Below are positions 28,488 through 36,060 of a DNA stretch of 39,758 nt, piece by piece (within the stretch, counting starts at the first letter, position 1; each line of letters starts with the position of its first letter). The translations under genes and the position numbers were made by a program. Source of the stretch: an uncultured beta proteobacterium (GTDB taxonomy: Bacteria; Pseudomonadota; Gammaproteobacteria; Burkholderiales; Burkholderiaceae_C). The stretch spans positions 1 through 39,758 of the forward strand of contig CAIMBE010000253.1 in assembly GCA_903839085.1 (NCBI GenBank), given 5' to 3'. The notes under the pieces are model-generated. The model made no database searches, was not told the origin of the DNA, and saw nothing but the letters and a program-made list of their open reading frames with translations.

Positions 28488-28522
28488 TGAGGTCAAGGAG
28501 GAGGCCGAAGGCCGGGGGACAC
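28488..28522 (-). repeat. intergenic hairpin repeat, copy B
   Basis: Read on the minus strand it begins TGTCCCCCGG, has the hairpin GGCC-TTCG-GGCC and ends CTCCTCCTTGACCTCA. It is an inverted partner of copy A 116 bases away. Confidence 0.6.
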
Positions 28523-28559
28523 GAACGGAGTTGAGTGCCATGTCGTCATGCGTCCGAGG

Positions 28560-28583
28560 TGCCTGGGTCCCTGCCTGGGTCCC
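28560..28583. repeat. 12-base tandem duplication just downstream of rlmD
   Basis: TGCCTGGGTCCC occurs twice in direct succession. It lies 12 bases after the end of rlmD in the sense of that gene. Probably a simple replication-slippage product. Confidence 0.7.
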
Positions 28584-28595
28584 CGCTGCTGCAAT

Positions 28596-30005
28596 TCAAG
28601 GCTGCAGATCGAACACCGCGATGCTCTCCACGTGCGCGGTGTGCGCAAACATGTTGACAACACCTGCCGCCGAACACCGGTAACCGGCGCGGTGCACCAG
28701 CAAACCTGCATCGCGCGCCAGCGTCGAGGGGTTGCAGCTCACATAGACAATCCGTTTGGGCGCCGACCAGCTGGCGGCGCCGGCAGTGGGCGCGCAGGCA
28801 TCCGGATCGAGTCGCTGCTGATGCAGGTCCGCCAGCGCCTGCACCAGTGCAAAAGCGCCCTCGCGCGGCGGGTCGATCAGCCATTTGTCGGCGACGCCAT
28901 CGCTCACCAGCAGTTCGGGCGTCATTTCGAACAAGTTTCTGCTCACGAACCGGGTCGGCGCAAGCGACCTGTGCGAACCCGCATTGGCCCGGTTCAAACG
29001 CTCGTTGTCACGCGCCCGCGCCACCAGCGCCTCGCTGCCCTCGATGCCCAGCACCTCGCGCGCCTGCGTCGCAATCGGTAGCGTGAAGTTGCCCAGGCCG
29101 CAAAACCAGTCGATCACGCGCTCATCCCTGCCGGCATCGAGCAAGCGCAAGGCCCGCGCCACCAGCACGCGGTTGATATGCGGGTTGACCTGCGTGAAGT
29201 CATTGGGCTTGAACGGAATGCAAATGCCGAACTCCGGCAACTGGTAATTCAGTTCCGCTCCACCCTCGTCGAGAAGACACACGGTTTCCAGCCCCTTGGG
29301 CTGCAACCACCACTGCACCGTGGCATGGTCCCGGGCAAAGGCGCGCAGCCGCTCCCGATCGGCCTGGCTCAGCGGTTCCAGGTGGCGCAGCACCAGTGCC
29401 GTCACCGCATCGCCACATGCCAGCTCGATCTGCGGGCAGGTCTGCATCGCGTCCATGCTGGCAATCAGCGCGCGCAACGGCAGCAGCAAGGCGCTGACCG
29501 CGGCCGGCAACACCGGGCACTCCTTCATGTCGGCCACGTAACTGCTCTTGCGCTCGTGAAAGCCGATCAGCACCACGCCCTTCTTGATCACATGGCGCAC
29601 CGACAGGCGGGCCCGGTAGCGGTAGCCCCAGGCCGGCCCCTCGATCGGCCGCAGAATCATGTCGGCCTTGACCTTGCCCAGGTGCCACAGGTTGTCCTCC
29701 ATCACGCGCTGTTTGACCGCCACCTGCGCCGCACCGTGCAGATGCTGCATCTTGCAGCCGCCGCACGCGCCGGCGTGCAGGCCGAAATGGGGGCAGCGCG
29801 GCTCCACGCGCTGCGAGGACTCGCGCCCGATCGCCACCAGTGTGCCCTGCTCCCAATTGTTCTTCTTGCGCCCGACGCTGACCGTCACACGCTCAAACGG
29901 CAAAGCGCCCTCGATGAAGACCACCTTGCCGTCAACGCGGTGCGCCACACCCTGCGCTTCGAGATCGAGCGACTCCACGAGCAGCCACTCGGGCGGCGTG
30001 CTCAT
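28596..30005 (-). CDS. rlmD: 23S rRNA (uracil-5-)-methyltransferase RlmD
   Basis: A 469-residue SAM-dependent enzyme of the TrmA/RlmCD family, which methylates U1939 of 23S rRNA in Escherichia coli. An N-terminal TRAM domain (about 8-65) is followed by iron-sulfur cysteines Cys71, Cys81, Cys84 and Cys163. SAM-binding motifs [12 protein letters not shown] and [10 protein letters not shown], then DPPREGA and the catalytic-cysteine motif [12 protein letters not shown] are in order; FTQVNPHIN is the expected uridine-binding element. The ATG at 30005 gives the normal start; the frame opens six codons earlier. It begins 18 bases after nlpD ends, where many relatives have rpoS in between. Confidence 0.93.
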   Translation of the reverse strand: MSTPPEWLLVESLDLEAQGVAHRVDGKVVFIEGALPFERVTVSVGRKKNNWEQGTLVAIGRESSQRVEPRCPHFGLHAGACGGCKMQHLHGAAQVAVKQRVMEDNLWHLGKVKADMILRPIEGPAWGYRYRARLSVRHVIKKGVVLIGFHERKSSYVADMKECPVLPAAVSALLLPLRALIASMDAMQTCPQIELACGDAVTALVLRHLEPLSQADRERLRAFARDHATVQWWLQPKGLETVCLLDEGGAELNYQLPEFGICIPFKPNDFTQVNPHINRVLVARALRLLDAGRDERVIDWFCGLGNFTLPIATQAREVLGIEGSEALVARARDNERLNRANAGSHRSLAPTRFVSRNLFEMTPELLVSDGVADKWLIDPPREGAFALVQALADLHQQRLDPDACAPTAGAASWSAPKRIVYVSCNPSTLARDAGLLVHRAGYRCSAAGVVNMFAHTAHVESIAVFDLQP

Positions 30006-30023
30006 CGCGTGTTCTGGCGCCAC

Positions 30024-30917
30024 TTAGCGGGCCGGCAGGTACTTGGCGGGGTCGACCGGCTTGCCCTGACGCCGAACCTCAAAATGCAGCTTGACGCGAT
30101 CCGCATCGCTGCTGCCCATTTCGGCAATCTTCTGGCCCTTGCGCACCGACTGATCCTCCTTCACAAGCAGGGTCTGGTTGTGGGCGTAGGCGGTCAGGTA
30201 GGTATTGTTGTGTTTCAGGATGATCAGGTTGCCATAGCCCCGCAAGCCGGCGCCGACATACACCACGCGGCCGTCGGCGGCCGCCAGCACCGCTTCGCCG
30301 GCCGCGCCGGCCAGGTCCAGGCCCTTGTTCTTGACCTCGTCGAATCCGGCCAGCACCGCGCCTTCGCTCGGCCAGAGCCAACTGATCTCTTCATCGCTGC
30401 CACTTATGGCAGGCGCTGCAACCGGCGCCGGCGGGACCGGCGCCGCGCTGGCCGTGGTCGCCGGCTTGTCGGCGCTCGCCGCACGGGCCGGCGCGCTCGC
30501 CAGCGCTGCCGCCCTGGCCGCCTGCACCGGCTTGGTGACCACGCCGGTGGTCAACGGCGGCTCGACGCGCAAGACCTGACCAACCTCGATGCGGTTCGGA
30601 TTCTCCAGGCTGTTCCAGCGCGCAATGTCCTTGGCGCCCTGCCCATGGTCCAGACCGATCCGGATCAGCGTGTCGCCAGGCTTGACCGTGTAATAGCCCG
30701 GCTGTCCAGCATTCTCCGAACCGGGCAGGGGCTTGACCGGCGTCGCCACCGCCACCGTCGGCTCCGCAACGGCCGCAGCCGGCTTGCCCGGCACCACCAC
30801 CCGGGCCCGGTCTTCCACCGGGGCGTGGTTGACCGCTTTCGAGGCACAGCCCGTCAGCAAGGCGCCAAGCAGGACGACAAGCAAGGCCGCAGGCGGACGA
30901 AAAAGCGAATCAGACAT
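30024..30917 (-). CDS. nlpD: murein hydrolase activator lipoprotein NlpD
   Basis: A 297-residue outer-membrane lipoprotein that activates the amidase AmiC during cell separation. The lipobox LLTGC ends at Cys24. A LysM domain covers about 75-119 (YTVKPGDTLIRIG ... EVGQVLRV), followed by an Ala/Pro linker and a LytM/M23 domain from about 190. In that domain the first zinc ligand is replaced (VKNKGLDLAG, Asn where active enzymes have His) and YAHN replaces the active-site pattern, as in NlpD of Escherichia coli, which has no own hydrolase activity. It lies between pcm (11 bases) and rlmD (18 bases). Confidence 0.93.
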   Translation of the reverse strand: MSDSLFRPPAALLVVLLGALLTGCASKAVNHAPVEDRARVVVPGKPAAAVAEPTVAVATPVKPLPGSENAGQPGYYTVKPGDTLIRIGLDHGQGAKDIARWNSLENPNRIEVGQVLRVEPPLTTGVVTKPVQAARAAALASAPARAASADKPATTASAAPVPPAPVAAPAISGSDEEISWLWPSEGAVLAGFDEVKNKGLDLAGAAGEAVLAAADGRVVYVGAGLRGYGNLIILKHNNTYLTAYAHNQTLLVKEDQSVRKGQKIAEMGSSDADRVKLHFEVRRQGKPVDPAKYLPAR

Positions 30918-30928
30918 GAAACATCCCT

Positions 30929-31678
30929 TTATGCGACACCCGATTTTAAGGGGACGAAATGAACACCTTCCAGCACCGTCTGGCGCACGCCCTGTTCGTT
31001 CTTGTCAATCACCAGCAGAGCCTGTTTTCCAGCGGCAGCCCCGGTCAGCACCGGCGCGACCAGCCGCCCGCCCACGGCGAGTTGATCCACCCAGGCCTGT
31101 GGCACCGCCTCACCGCCGGCCGCTGCGATGATGGCGGCGTAGGGCGCGCCCTTGGCGTAGCCCAGCATGCCGTCGCCGAACAGCAGATGCAGGTTGGCCA
31201 GATGCAGCGGGCGCAGGTTCTCGCGCGCCCTGTCATGCAGGCCGCGCAGCCGCTCGATGCTGTAGACCTCGCTGGCCAGCAGACTGAGCAGCGCCGCCTG
31301 ATAACCGCAGCCGGTGCCGATCTCCAGCACCCGACCGAGCCTGCCGCTGACCCCCTGGCGCAGCAGCTCGGCCATGCGCGCCACCACGCTCGGCTTGGAG
31401 ATGGTCTGCCCCAGACCGATCGGCAGACTGGTGTCCTCATAAGCCTGGTTGACCAGCGCGCTGTCGACAAAGCGGTGCCGCTCGATGCTCTGCATGGCCG
31501 CCAGCACCAGCGGGTCGCTGATGCCCTGCTTAGAGAGCTTGCGCACCATGTTCAGGCGCACCGCGCTCGAATCGAGCCCGACCCCCTGCGCCGGCAGACT
31601 GGCGGCGACGGCGCGCTGCGCGGCTGGCCGCTTGCCAGAAAAATCAAGGCTGACCGGAAAGGACGGGCGCTTCTTCAT
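30929..31678 (-). CDS. pcm: protein-L-isoaspartate O-methyltransferase
   Basis: A 249-residue SAM-dependent repair methyltransferase that acts on L-isoaspartyl residues of aged proteins. The N-terminus has a basic extension of about 45 residues before the family start RLNMVRKLSKQGISDPLVLAAM. Then RHRFVDSALVNQAYEDTSLPIGLGQTISKP (quoted only as far as the YEDTSLPIG and GQTISKP signatures need) and the SAM motif VLEIGTGCGYQAALLS follow. The ATG at 31678 overlaps the surE stop (ATGA); further upstream codons are inside surE. surE, pcm and nlpD form the usual stress/stationary-phase operon. Confidence 0.93.
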   Translation of the reverse strand: MKKRPSFPVSLDFSGKRPAAQRAVAASLPAQGVGLDSSAVRLNMVRKLSKQGISDPLVLAAMQSIERHRFVDSALVNQAYEDTSLPIGLGQTISKPSVVARMAELLRQGVSGRLGRVLEIGTGCGYQAALLSLLASEVYSIERLRGLHDRARENLRPLHLANLHLLFGDGMLGYAKGAPYAAIIAAAGGEAVPQAWVDQLAVGGRLVAPVLTGAAAGKQALLVIDKNEQGVRQTVLEGVHFVPLKSGVA

Positions 31679-32451
31679 GCCGGGCTCTTGCCCGGCTCGC
31701 TCAGTCTGGCGGCCGTCTGCGCCCAATAGCCAAGATGATCATGGTCGGTCAGATCAACCTTCAGCGGCGTCATTGAAATATGGCCCTGCGTCGTGGCATG
31801 AAAATCGGTGCCCTCCGCATCGTCCTTGCTGGGACCGGCCGCGCCAATCCAGTACATGGTCTCGCCGCGCGGATTGGTCTGCGTGATGACCGCCTCGGCC
31901 GAGTGACGCCGACCCAGCCGGCACAGCTTCACATGCCCCAGTTCGTCGAACGGCAGATTGGGAATATTGATGTTGAGCAGCCACGGGCTGGCGCCGATCA
32001 GGTTCTGCGTCGACATCTGCAGCACCAGATCGCGCGCCTTTTGCGCCGCCGCCTGCAGATGCCCCCAGTTTCTTTCCACCTGCGAGAAAGCAATCGCCGG
32101 TATTCCAAAGAGATAGCCTTCCATCGCAGCGCCGACGGTGCCCGAGTAGATCGTGTCATCGCCCATGTTGGCGCCGTTGTTGATGCCCGACAGCACGAGG
32201 TCCGGCCGGTAGCCGAGCAGCCCGGTCACGGCGACGTGCACGCAGTCGGCCGGCGTGCCATTGATGTAGCGAAAACCATTGCTGCCGCGGCTCACGTAAA
32301 GCGGCGTATGCAGGGTCAGGGCATTCGATTTGGCGCTGTTGTTCTGCTCTGGCGCGACCACCTCGACCTCGGCCACATCCTTCAGGGCGTCATACAGGGC
32401 CACCAGGCCTGGCGCCTGGTAGCCGTCGTCGTTTGAAATAAGAATCTTCAT
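31675..32451 (-). CDS. surE: 5'/3'-nucleotidase SurE
   Basis: A 258-residue metal-dependent nucleotidase/exopolyphosphatase. The active-site motif NDDG is at residues 7-10 (ISNDDGYQAPG), with the second acidic/Asn ligand region VLSGINNGANMGDDTIYSGTVGAAMEG following near residue 90-115 and APEQNNSAKSNALT carrying the substrate loop. Length is typical. It is the first gene of surE-pcm-nlpD-rlmD and is divergent from the quinone-oxidoreductase-like gene across 120 bases. Confidence 0.96.
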   Translation of the reverse strand: MKILISNDDGYQAPGLVALYDALKDVAEVEVVAPEQNNSAKSNALTLHTPLYVSRGSNGFRYINGTPADCVHVAVTGLLGYRPDLVLSGINNGANMGDDTIYSGTVGAAMEGYLFGIPAIAFSQVERNWGHLQAAAQKARDLVLQMSTQNLIGASPWLLNINIPNLPFDELGHVKLCRLGRRHSAEAVITQTNPRGETMYWIGAAGPSKDDAEGTDFHATTQGHISMTPLKVDLTDHDHLGYWAQTAARLSEPGKSPA

Positions 32452-32571
32452 GGTCAGAAAAGTTGTTCTTCATTGTAGGCGGCGAGCCCGTCGCGCGGAC
32501 GCGTCACGCCTGAGACAAGGGCGCCCTGGCCCAGCCCCTATCATTCGCGCAACTTTGTTGGAGACTTCCCC

Positions 32572-33546
32572 ATGCATGCCTGGCTTTGTGAAAACCCCGT
32601 GGGCGCCGACGCCCTGATCTGGAAAGATATCCCGACACCGCAGCCCAAGCCCGGCGAAATCCTGCTCGAAATCAAGGCCGCCAGCCTGAATTTTCCGGAC
32701 CTGCTGATCGTGCAGAACAAATACCAGATGAAACCCGCGCTGCCCTTCGTCCCGGGCTCCGAGTACGCCGGCATCATCCAGGCGGTGGGCGATGGCGTGA
32801 CGCACCTCAAGGTGGGCCAGCACGTGGCCTGCCTTTCTGGCACCGGCGGGTTCGGCACCCACACACTGGCGCCGGCGGCGCTTTGCCTGCCGCTGCCCGA
32901 CGCTTTCCCCTTTGTCGATGCCGCCGCCTTCATCATGATCTATGCCACCGCGCACCACGGACTGATCGACCGTGGCCAGCTCAAGGCCGGAGAAACCGTG
33001 CTGGTGCTCGGCGCCGCCGGCGGTGTCGGCACGGCCGCGATCCAGGTCGCCAAAGCCTTTGGCGCCAAGGTCATCGCTGCGGCCTCGACCGATGCCAAGT
33101 GCGCGCTATGCAAATCGATCGGCGCCGACGCCACCATCAACTACAGCAGCGCCAATCTGCGCGACGCCGTCAAGGCGCTGACCGACGGCAAGGGCCCCGA
33201 CCTCATCTACGATCCGGTCGGCGGCGACTACGCCGAAGCCGCGTTTCGCACCATCGCCCGGCGCGGCCGCTACCTGGTGATCGGTTTTGCCGCCGGCCCA
33301 ATACCGGCCCTGCCGCTGAACCTGCCGCTGCTCAAGGGCGCCTCCATCGTCGGCGTGTTCTGGGGCGACTTCGCCAAGCACGAGCCCCGGGCCAACGCGA
33401 TCCTGATGCAGGAAATCGCGAGTCTCTACGCCCAGGGCAAGATCAGGCCGGTCATCGACCGCACCATGCCCATGGCCGAACTCAAGGCCGCCTTCACCCA
33501 CATGGGCTCGCGCGGCGTGATGGGCAAACTGGTGATGGTCAACTGA
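32572..33546 (+). CDS. NADPH:quinone oxidoreductase-like zinc-free MDR protein
   Basis: A 324-residue medium-chain dehydrogenase/reductase of the quinone oxidoreductase (QOR) type. The family N-terminus includes LNFPDLLIVQNKYQ and PFVPGSEYAGII; the NADP-binding motif is VLVLGAAGGVGTAAIQVAK with the AAGGVG turn near 145-150; and LIYDPVGGDYAEAAFR follows. Cysteine ligands for the structural zinc of alcohol dehydrogenases are absent. Closest relatives that I recall are annotated NADPH:quinone oxidoreductase family, with acryloyl-CoA reductases as alternative. Its last eight bases overlap the end of the FadR-type regulator gene on the other strand, so the two convergent genes have no terminator between them. 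Confidence 0.88.
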   Translation: MHAWLCENPVGADALIWKDIPTPQPKPGEILLEIKAASLNFPDLLIVQNKYQMKPALPFVPGSEYAGIIQAVGDGVTHLKVGQHVACLSGTGGFGTHTLAPAALCLPLPDAFPFVDAAAFIMIYATAHHGLIDRGQLKAGETVLVLGAAGGVGTAAIQVAKAFGAKVIAAASTDAKCALCKSIGADATINYSSANLRDAVKALTDGKGPDLIYDPVGGDYAEAAFRTIARRGRYLVIGFAAGPIPALPLNLPLLKGASIVGVFWGDFAKHEPRANAILMQEIASLYAQGKIRPVIDRTMPMAELKAAFTHMGSRGVMGKLVMVN

Positions 33547-34303
33547 GCGTCTCGCCCAGGCGTCGCAGCGCGCTCTGACGGCGCTCCTCTTCGCGCGAGC
33601 TGTTCTCCATGCTCTCGCGCACAAACTCGATGTGTACGCGCGCGGCCTGCGCGGCCTCCTGCGGACGGTGCTCGCGGATCGCCTGCCAGATCGCCTGGTG
33701 CTGCGCCTGCAACTGATCCCAGCGCTCCGGACGCGCGTGCAGATGCTCCAGATTTCCCGACACATGGCCATGAATCACCCGCATCAGGCTGGCTGACAGG
33801 TGCCCGATCAGCACGTTGTGCGCCGATTCCGCAATCGTCTGATGAAACTCCACATCGGCGTCGATGCAGGCGGCCATATCGTCGCTGGCATAGGTGGCCT
33901 CCAGCGCCGAATAGACCTTGTCCAGGCGGTCAATATCCACATCCGTGGCACGCTCTGCCGCCAGCGCCGCCGCCTGACTCTCCAGCATCTGCCTGAACTC
34001 CAGCAAATCGCGGTGCAGCAGCGGATGGCCCTTGAGCATGTCCTGCCAGGGGTCGACAAAGTGGGCCTCCAGCCGATCCGTCACATGCGTGCCGCCACCG
34101 TGGCGCGTGCTGAGCCAGCCCTTGGACACCAGCTTCTGGATCGCCTCGCGCAGCGAGGGCCGCGACACCCCCAGATCAAGCGCCAGCACACGCTCCGCCG
34201 GCAGGCGGTCGCCGGGCTTGAGCGAGCCTTCCAGGATCCGCTTTTCAATTTCAGCGGCGACGGTATCGGACAGACGGGAAGCCGGGGCACGAATTTTGGA
34301 CAT
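33539..34303 (-). CDS. FadR-subfamily GntR transcriptional regulator of the lut operon
   Basis: A 254-residue regulator. The N-terminal winged helix (about 15-80) shows the GntR signature LKPGDRLPAERVLALDLGVSRPSLREAI and a wing GGGTHV (quoted here as LGVSRPSLREAI and GGGTHV for recognition). The C-terminal FCD domain has the metal/ligand residues in DADVEFHQTIAESAHN and later histidines. The resemblance to LldR/PdhR regulators and its position, divergent from lutA, point to lactate-responsive control. Two TGGTNNNACCA sites in the intergenic region are probable operators. Confidence 0.88.
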   Translation of the reverse strand: MSKIRAPASRLSDTVAAEIEKRILEGSLKPGDRLPAERVLALDLGVSRPSLREAIQKLVSKGWLSTRHGGGTHVTDRLEAHFVDPWQDMLKGHPLLHRDLLEFRQMLESQAAALAAERATDVDIDRLDKVYSALEATYASDDMAACIDADVEFHQTIAESAHNVLIGHLSASLMRVIHGHVSGNLEHLHARPERWDQLQAQHQAIWQAIREHRPQEAAQAARVHIEFVRESMENSSREEERRQSALRRLGETLS

Positions 34304-34314
34304 AACTTTCAGAT

Positions 34315-34325
34315 TGGTAAGACCA
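34315..34325. promoter_or_regulatory. probable GntR/LldR-type operator O1
   Basis: TGGTAAGACCA fits the TGGTNNNACCA palindrome bound by FadR-subfamily regulators. It is 11 bases before the regulator start and just beyond a candidate -10 (TAAAGT) for the regulator, so it would give autoregulation. Confidence 0.6.
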
Positions 34326-34369
34326 CTTTAATCTTATTCGATTATTCCGCCAAAATATTCGCCAAAGTT

Positions 34370-34383
34370 AAGGGTTTACCCTT
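34370..34383. promoter_or_regulatory. palindrome in the regulator-lutA intergenic region
   Basis: AAGGGTTTACCCTT is a near-perfect 14-base palindrome (six-base arms, two-base centre) midway between O1 and O2. It could bind a second regulator; nothing more can be said from sequence. Confidence 0.35.
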
Positions 34384-34421
34384 CTAGACCTTCCTGTGTC
34401 GTCGATTTACATTACAACTAA

Positions 34422-34432
34422 TGGTAATACCA
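34422..34432. promoter_or_regulatory. probable GntR/LldR-type operator O2
   Basis: TGGTAATACCA is the second TGGTNNNACCA site, 107 bases from O1 centre to centre and 33 bases before lutA. Two operators at about this distance flank the Escherichia coli lldPRD promoter, where LldR is proposed to loop the DNA. Confidence 0.6.
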
Positions 34433-34465
34433 ATTTACCAATAACTAAAACAGAGGAGCATGACC

Positions 34466-35269
34466 ATGGAGCTTGACAACCACGGCGAGCGGCAGTACCC
34501 GCCCAAGCCGGCTGACGTCTACCTGTTCGCCACCTGCCTGGTCGACCAGTTCGTGCCGCAAGCGGGGCTCGACACCGTGCGCCTGCTCGAGCGCGAGGGC
34601 ATTCGCGTGCACTACCTCGAGCAGCAGACCTGCTGCGGCCAGCCGGCCCACAGCAGCGGCTTTCCCGACGAGGCGAGGGCCGTCGCCCTGCAACAGCTCA
34701 AACTCTTCACGCAAGCCTGGCCCATCGTCGTGCCGTCGGGATCCTGCGGCGGCATGATGCGCTGGCACTACCCTGCGCTGTTTGCCGATGACCCGCTCCT
34801 GCACGCCCAGGCCATCAACCTGTCCGAACGCATCTACGAGTTGACCGAATTTCTGGTGCATGTGGTCAACTTCAAACAGCAGGACCTGGGCACTGCCTGC
34901 ACGGTGGCGCTGCACACCTCCTGCCACGCGCGTCGCGAGATGGGCTCGCACGAGACCAGCGCCGCCCTGCTCGACAGCATGAGCCAGGTAAAGGTCGTGC
35001 AGCAGGCGCGCATCGAGGAATGCTGCGGTTTTGGCGGCACCTTCGCCATGCGCTATCCCGACATCTCCGAAGCCATCGTCAGCGACAAGGTCGCCGCCAT
35101 TCGCGACAGCGGCGCCGCCAGCGTGGTCAGTGCCGACTGCGGCTGCCTGCTCAACATCACCGGCCGCGCCGCTAAGCAGGACGAACTGGCCGGACAGACC
35201 AACGCCACGCTGCCCGGCGAGCACATCGCCAGCTTCCTCTGGCGCCGTACCACGGAAGCAACGTCATGA
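34466..35269 (+). CDS. lutA: lactate utilization protein A, (Fe-S)-binding CCG-domain protein
   Basis: A 267-residue protein with two cysteine-rich CCG domains: FATCLVDQF and QQTCCGQPAHSSGF in the first half; TSCHARREMG and EECCGFGGTF in the second, with a final VSADCGCLLNI. With LutB and LutC it forms a complex that oxidises lactate to pyruvate. GAGGAG precedes two close ATGs; the second, at 34466, has the better spacing of seven bases, the first is at 34460. The stop overlaps the lutC start (ATGA). Confidence 0.93.
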   Translation: MELDNHGERQYPPKPADVYLFATCLVDQFVPQAGLDTVRLLEREGIRVHYLEQQTCCGQPAHSSGFPDEARAVALQQLKLFTQAWPIVVPSGSCGGMMRWHYPALFADDPLLHAQAINLSERIYELTEFLVHVVNFKQQDLGTACTVALHTSCHARREMGSHETSAALLDSMSQVKVVQQARIEECCGFGGTFAMRYPDISEAIVSDKVAAIRDSGAASVVSADCGCLLNITGRAAKQDELAGQTNATLPGEHIASFLWRRTTEATS

Positions 35270-36060
35270 GCGCCACGCCCGAAGCGACAAGCGTGGGGGT
35301 CAGTTCCACCGCAGGGCCGCCCCAAGGTGGAACAGCCCCCCCGGGGGGCAGCGCAGTACGCGAAGCCACAAGCGCGGGGGTCATAAGCGCGCGCGACAGC
35401 ATCCTGGCGCGCCTGCGCGGCGCATCGGTCGCCACGCCGCAGCGGCGTCTGCCCGATGTCAGCGCCTGGTACGCGGCGCAGCGGCGAGAAGAAGACGCAT
35501 CGCAGCGCGTGCGGCGCCTGCGCGCCGCGCTCGAAGCCGTCAAGACCGAGGTGCACGACTGCAGCGCCGCCGACTGGGCGCAGGTGCTGCTGCGCATCGC
35601 CACGGCCAAGGGCCTGCGCAATCTGCTGATCGGCACCGACACGCCGCACGGCGCCGAACTCGAGGCGCTCGACCCGCCCGATCTGAAGCTGCTGCGCTAT
35701 CAGGAACCGATCGAAGCCTGGCGCGACACCCTGTTCGACAGCGTCGACGCCGCGCTGACCCTGGCCCGCAGCGCGATTGCCGACATCGGCAGCCTGATCC
35801 TGTGGCCGACAGCGTCCGAGCCGCGCCTGATGTCGCTGGTTCCCTCGCTGCATTTTGTGCTGCTCGACGGCGACACCATCCACAGCGACTTTCACGCTGC
35901 CATGACCGCCGAAGCCTGGGCCGCCGGACTGCCGACCAACGCGCTGCTGATCTGCGGCCCGTCCAAGACCGCCGACATCCAGCAGACGCTGGCCTACGGC
36001 GCGCACGGCCCGCGCGAACTGATCGTTCTGCTGCGCCATCCGCAAGGGGCGAGCGCATGA
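35266..36060 (+). CDS. lutC: lactate utilization protein C (LUD domain), with a repeat-derived N-terminal insert
   Basis: A 264-residue LUD-domain subunit of the lactate-oxidising Lut complex. The normal family start (ARDSILARLRGA) appears only at residue 42; the first 40 residues, rich in Ser, Thr, Ala, Gly and Pro, are encoded by a hairpin-rich repeat. The LUD core shows LLIGTDTPHGAEL, the SAIADIGSLIL segment, LSLVPSLHFVLLDGDTI-like strand (here MSLVPSLHFVLLDG) and the C-terminal LICGPSKTADIQQTLAYGAHGPRELIV (quoted as GPSKTADIQQTL and GAHGPREL). The ATG overlaps lutA, and the stop overlaps lutB (ATGA on both sides), so the frame is intact despite the insert. Confidence 0.92.
   Translation: MSATPEATSVGVSSTAGPPQGGTAPPGGSAVREATSAGVISARDSILARLRGASVATPQRRLPDVSAWYAAQRREEDASQRVRRLRAALEAVKTEVHDCSAADWAQVLLRIATAKGLRNLLIGTDTPHGAELEALDPPDLKLLRYQEPIEAWRDTLFDSVDAALTLARSAIADIGSLILWPTASEPRLMSLVPSLHFVLLDGDTIHSDFHAAMTAEAWAAGLPTNALLICGPSKTADIQQTLAYGAHGPRELIVLLRHPQGASA
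35281..35383. repeat. in-frame repeat element inside the lutC 5' end
   Basis: Direct repeats GAAGCGACAAGCGTGGGGG and GAAGCCACAAGCGCGGGGG (each followed by TCA; 20 of 22 bases equal) begin at 35281 and 35362. Between them are two hairpins: GTTCCACC with GGTGGAAC (35303-35310 and 35326-35333) and a GC-only palindrome at 35335-35349. The unit adds 27 codons and reads without a stop. I associate this type of sequence with dispersed repeats of Comamonadaceae. Confidence 0.75.

Larger units (their letters stand above)
28159..28595. other. gene-free stretch with inverted repeats
   Basis: No convincing gene is present in these 437 bases: the short frames lack ribosome binding sites and known motifs. 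It holds an imperfect palindrome at 28261-28289 (ACCTGCCGG ... CCGGCACAGGT), two inverted copies of a hairpin-bearing repeat at 28330-28371 and 28488-28522, and a 12-base tandem repeat at 28560-28583. Confidence 0.6.

Noticed and set aside
35031-36056. N-terminal extension of lutB to 819 residues
   Set aside because: The extra part is out of frame with lutA and lutC and has biased Arg/Ala/Pro composition; the ATGA overlap at 36057 gives the normal LutB start.
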